Assembly (NCBI GenBank): GCA_017991275.1
Contig: JAGNMH010000012.1
Location: 1-19,810 of the forward strand
Direction of reading: 5' to 3'
DNA from: Acidobacteriota bacterium
Lineage (GTDB): Bacteria; Acidobacteriota; Blastocatellia; RBC074
DNA: 19,810 nucleotides
The translations under genes were made by a program, and so were the position numbers. Shown here piece by piece: positions 15,191 through 19,810 of this stretch. The first letter of the stretch is position 1. Each line of letters starts with the position of its first letter. A model generated the notes under the pieces. That model saw only the letters and a list, made by a program, of their open reading frames with translations, searched no databases and was not told the origin of the DNA.

Positions 15191-16127
15191 TGTCATTACC
15201 GTCGGCGATGTTTTCGTGGACTTGGTGATGACGGGTTTCCCCGCCTGGCCGCAACCCGGCGAAGAATCTTTTGCCGCTGAACTTCATCGTGAAATTGGCG
15301 GCGGCGCAGCAATTACAGCTTGCGGACTGGCCAGGTTGGGAACACGAGCGACCACACTGGCAATGGTGGGAGCCGACGGAGAGTGGTTCGCCGAACGGCT
15401 GAAAGAATGCGGAGTTTCGCCAAATCTGCTCCGTCTGCACGCGAACGAGCCAACCGGCACAACCGTCAGCGTTTCCACCTCCAAAGACCGCGCCTTGTTC
15501 ACCTACACCGGAGCCAATCGCAGTCTGGAAGAACTGCTAGAACAGGACGAAATTCGCCATGAACTTTGCCAGGCGCGCCACGTCCATTTTGCCTGCCCTA
15601 TAAAAGCCGAATTGCTTTCTGAACTGATTGAAATTCTTCACTCTACAGATTGCCGAGTTTCCATTGATGTCGGCTGGCAGGTCGAATGGTTGACCGACAA
15701 AAATAGCTGGCAGGCTCTGAAACAGATTGACCTGTTCCTGCCCAACGAACGCGAAGCCGAATTGATGACGGGCGAATCCGAGCCAGAAACCATGCTAAGG
15801 AAATTTGCCGAAACAGGCTTGATCCGCGTCGCACTGAAGTTGGGCGAGCGAGGTTCGATGGCTTTATGGGAAGGAGAAATCCTTTCCTGTCCGCCGCTGA
15901 GCGTAACGCCAGTTGACACCACTGGCGCGGGAGATTGCTTCGACGCAGGGGTGATTTTCGGTTGGCTGGAAAATCAAAAGCCGCAGGATTGTTTACGACT
16001 GGCAAACATCTGCGGCGCTCTTTCGACAACCGGGTTGGGGGGAATTGCTGCGTTTCCTTCGCGGCAAAATGTTGTGGAGCTAATTACACAGCGCGACGAT
16101 CCTCCCCCAAGTCCCGTCGCGCCGTGA
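15144..16127 (+). CDS. PfkB/ribokinase-family carbohydrate kinase
   Basis: A 327-residue protein with the family signatures: an N-terminal ITVGDVFVDLVM strand, the REIGGGAAITACGLARLG substrate-binding block, NEREAELMTG in the middle, and the ATP site DTTGAGDCFDAGVIFGW with catalytic Asp264. It phosphorylates a sugar or nucleoside-like substrate in the cytoplasm. The sugar cannot be named. Three in-frame ATGs are possible (15144, 15159, 15165); none has a strong Shine-Dalgarno, and all lie inside the end of the permease gene (overlap 26-47 bases), which implies translational coupling. The first is given here. Its position after a Gfo/Idh/MocA oxidoreductase and a permease suggests a small catabolic unit for a sugar or sugar derivative (inference). 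Confidence 0.9.
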   Translation: MSGRSMGMKPTDQRCNVITVGDVFVDLVMTGFPAWPQPGEESFAAELHREIGGGAAITACGLARLGTRATTLAMVGADGEWFAERLKECGVSPNLLRLHANEPTGTTVSVSTSKDRALFTYTGANRSLEELLEQDEIRHELCQARHVHFACPIKAELLSELIEILHSTDCRVSIDVGWQVEWLTDKNSWQALKQIDLFLPNEREAELMTGESEPETMLRKFAETGLIRVALKLGERGSMALWEGEILSCPPLSVTPVDTTGAGDCFDAGVIFGWLENQKPQDCLRLANICGALSTTGLGGIAAFPSRQNVVELITQRDDPPPSPVAP

Positions 16128-16529
16128 AACCCGATCTAAAATTTCTTGAAGTCGGGGCAGCAGTATTGTGGCATTGAACCGTGAGAATTTGAACTCCTGG
16201 AATGATAACTTTGACTCGTTCATCAAAAATTTTTCGCGGAATGAGTGTCCACCTTAAAGAAATTGTGACCTAGTCCTGATTTCTTTTTGTGTTTTGATAC
16301 CAGCCTTTTACCTTTTGAACTTCCAACCGAAACTCTTGGTTGACATTGAAAGTCAGCAAGTTAAGATGCTGGCTACATTTCGCTCGTTCACACGTTGAAA
16401 TCATAAGATCAAGCAGGAAGTTCAAGTTTACTAGCCTTGAAATCGGCGAAAGATTATTTGCAACCTGCTTTCCCGACCATCATGAAACCCCGGATAATGA
16501 TAAACCTTCGATTCACGGAGTGTGAAGTT
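16128..16529. other. 402-base AT-richer intergenic region before the TonB-dependent receptor
   Basis: No convincing gene is present. A 61-codon open frame at 16340-16525 has no Shine-Dalgarno and no recognisable motif. The region is visibly richer in A/T than its surroundings. AAAGAAAT (16256-16263) can pair with ATTTCTTT (16279-16286) and is followed by a T-rich run, which could be a weak terminator for the kinase gene. A promoter-like pair lies at 16340-16367. Confidence 0.5.
16340..16367 (+). promoter_or_regulatory. Possible sigma70-type promoter
   Basis: TTGACA at 16340-16345 matches the -35 consensus fully. TAAGAT at 16362-16367 matches four of six -10 positions with a 16-base spacer. 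It lies about 160 bases upstream of the TonB-dependent receptor start. One such match in an A/T-rich region may be chance. Confidence 0.3.

Positions 16530-19810
<3,281 letters not shown>

Noticed and set aside
16340..16525. Small gene of 61 codons before the TonB-dependent receptor
   Set aside because: No ribosome site, no domain or compositional sign of coding; it overlaps the promoter-like sequence.

Overview
The window looks like a chromosomal segment of an Acidobacteriota-type bacterium, possibly class Blastocatellia. This is an inference, not a measured placement. It rests on a very large Oar-like TonB-dependent receptor, a Tat-exported Gfo/Idh/MocA protein, a secreted M61 peptidase with a PDZ domain, moderate GC content, and intergenic palindromes of kinds common in such genomes. 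There is no phage, integrase, transposase, rRNA, tRNA or CRISPR array. Eleven protein genes are supported; the first and last are cut by the window edges.

Left part (1-4405): the end of a BNR/Asp-box sialidase-like protein converges on an M61 aminopeptidase gene with only 4 bases between their stops. Next come leucyl/phenylalanyl-tRNA-protein transferase (aat), a REPIN-like palindrome, and a Bax inhibitor-1/YccA-type membrane protein.

Centre (4468-11144, minus strand): the most interesting region. Three genes read in one direction. The first encodes a cytoplasmic clan CD (C25/caspase-like) cysteine protease with a His299/Cys357 dyad. A GTGA overlap joins it to a 1244-residue protein with a CHAT protease domain (His266/Cys331), a degenerate NACHT/STAND-like NTPase domain and a HEAT-like alpha-helical C-terminus. 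The third, 105 bases downstream, is an alpha/beta hydrolase with a readable Ser275-Asp348-His427 triad. This has the architecture of an NLR-like sensor joined to a protease and a lipase/esterase-type enzyme. An immune, stress-signalling or programmed-cell-death role is inferred from domain logic only.

Right part (11286-19810, plus strand): a perfect 17-bp inverted repeat lies directly before an AIM24/TIGR00266 protein with an N-terminal zinc ribbon. Then come a Tat-exported Gfo/Idh/MocA oxidoreductase, a CACGAAG-type repeat, an APC-family permease overlapping a PfkB-family sugar kinase, a 402-base AT-richer gap, and a TonB-dependent receptor that stays open to the window end. The oxidoreductase, permease and kinase may form a small catabolic cluster.

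Starts were moved inward from the longest open frame wherever a Shine-Dalgarno sequence, a signal peptide or repeat content argued for it; each entry says so.
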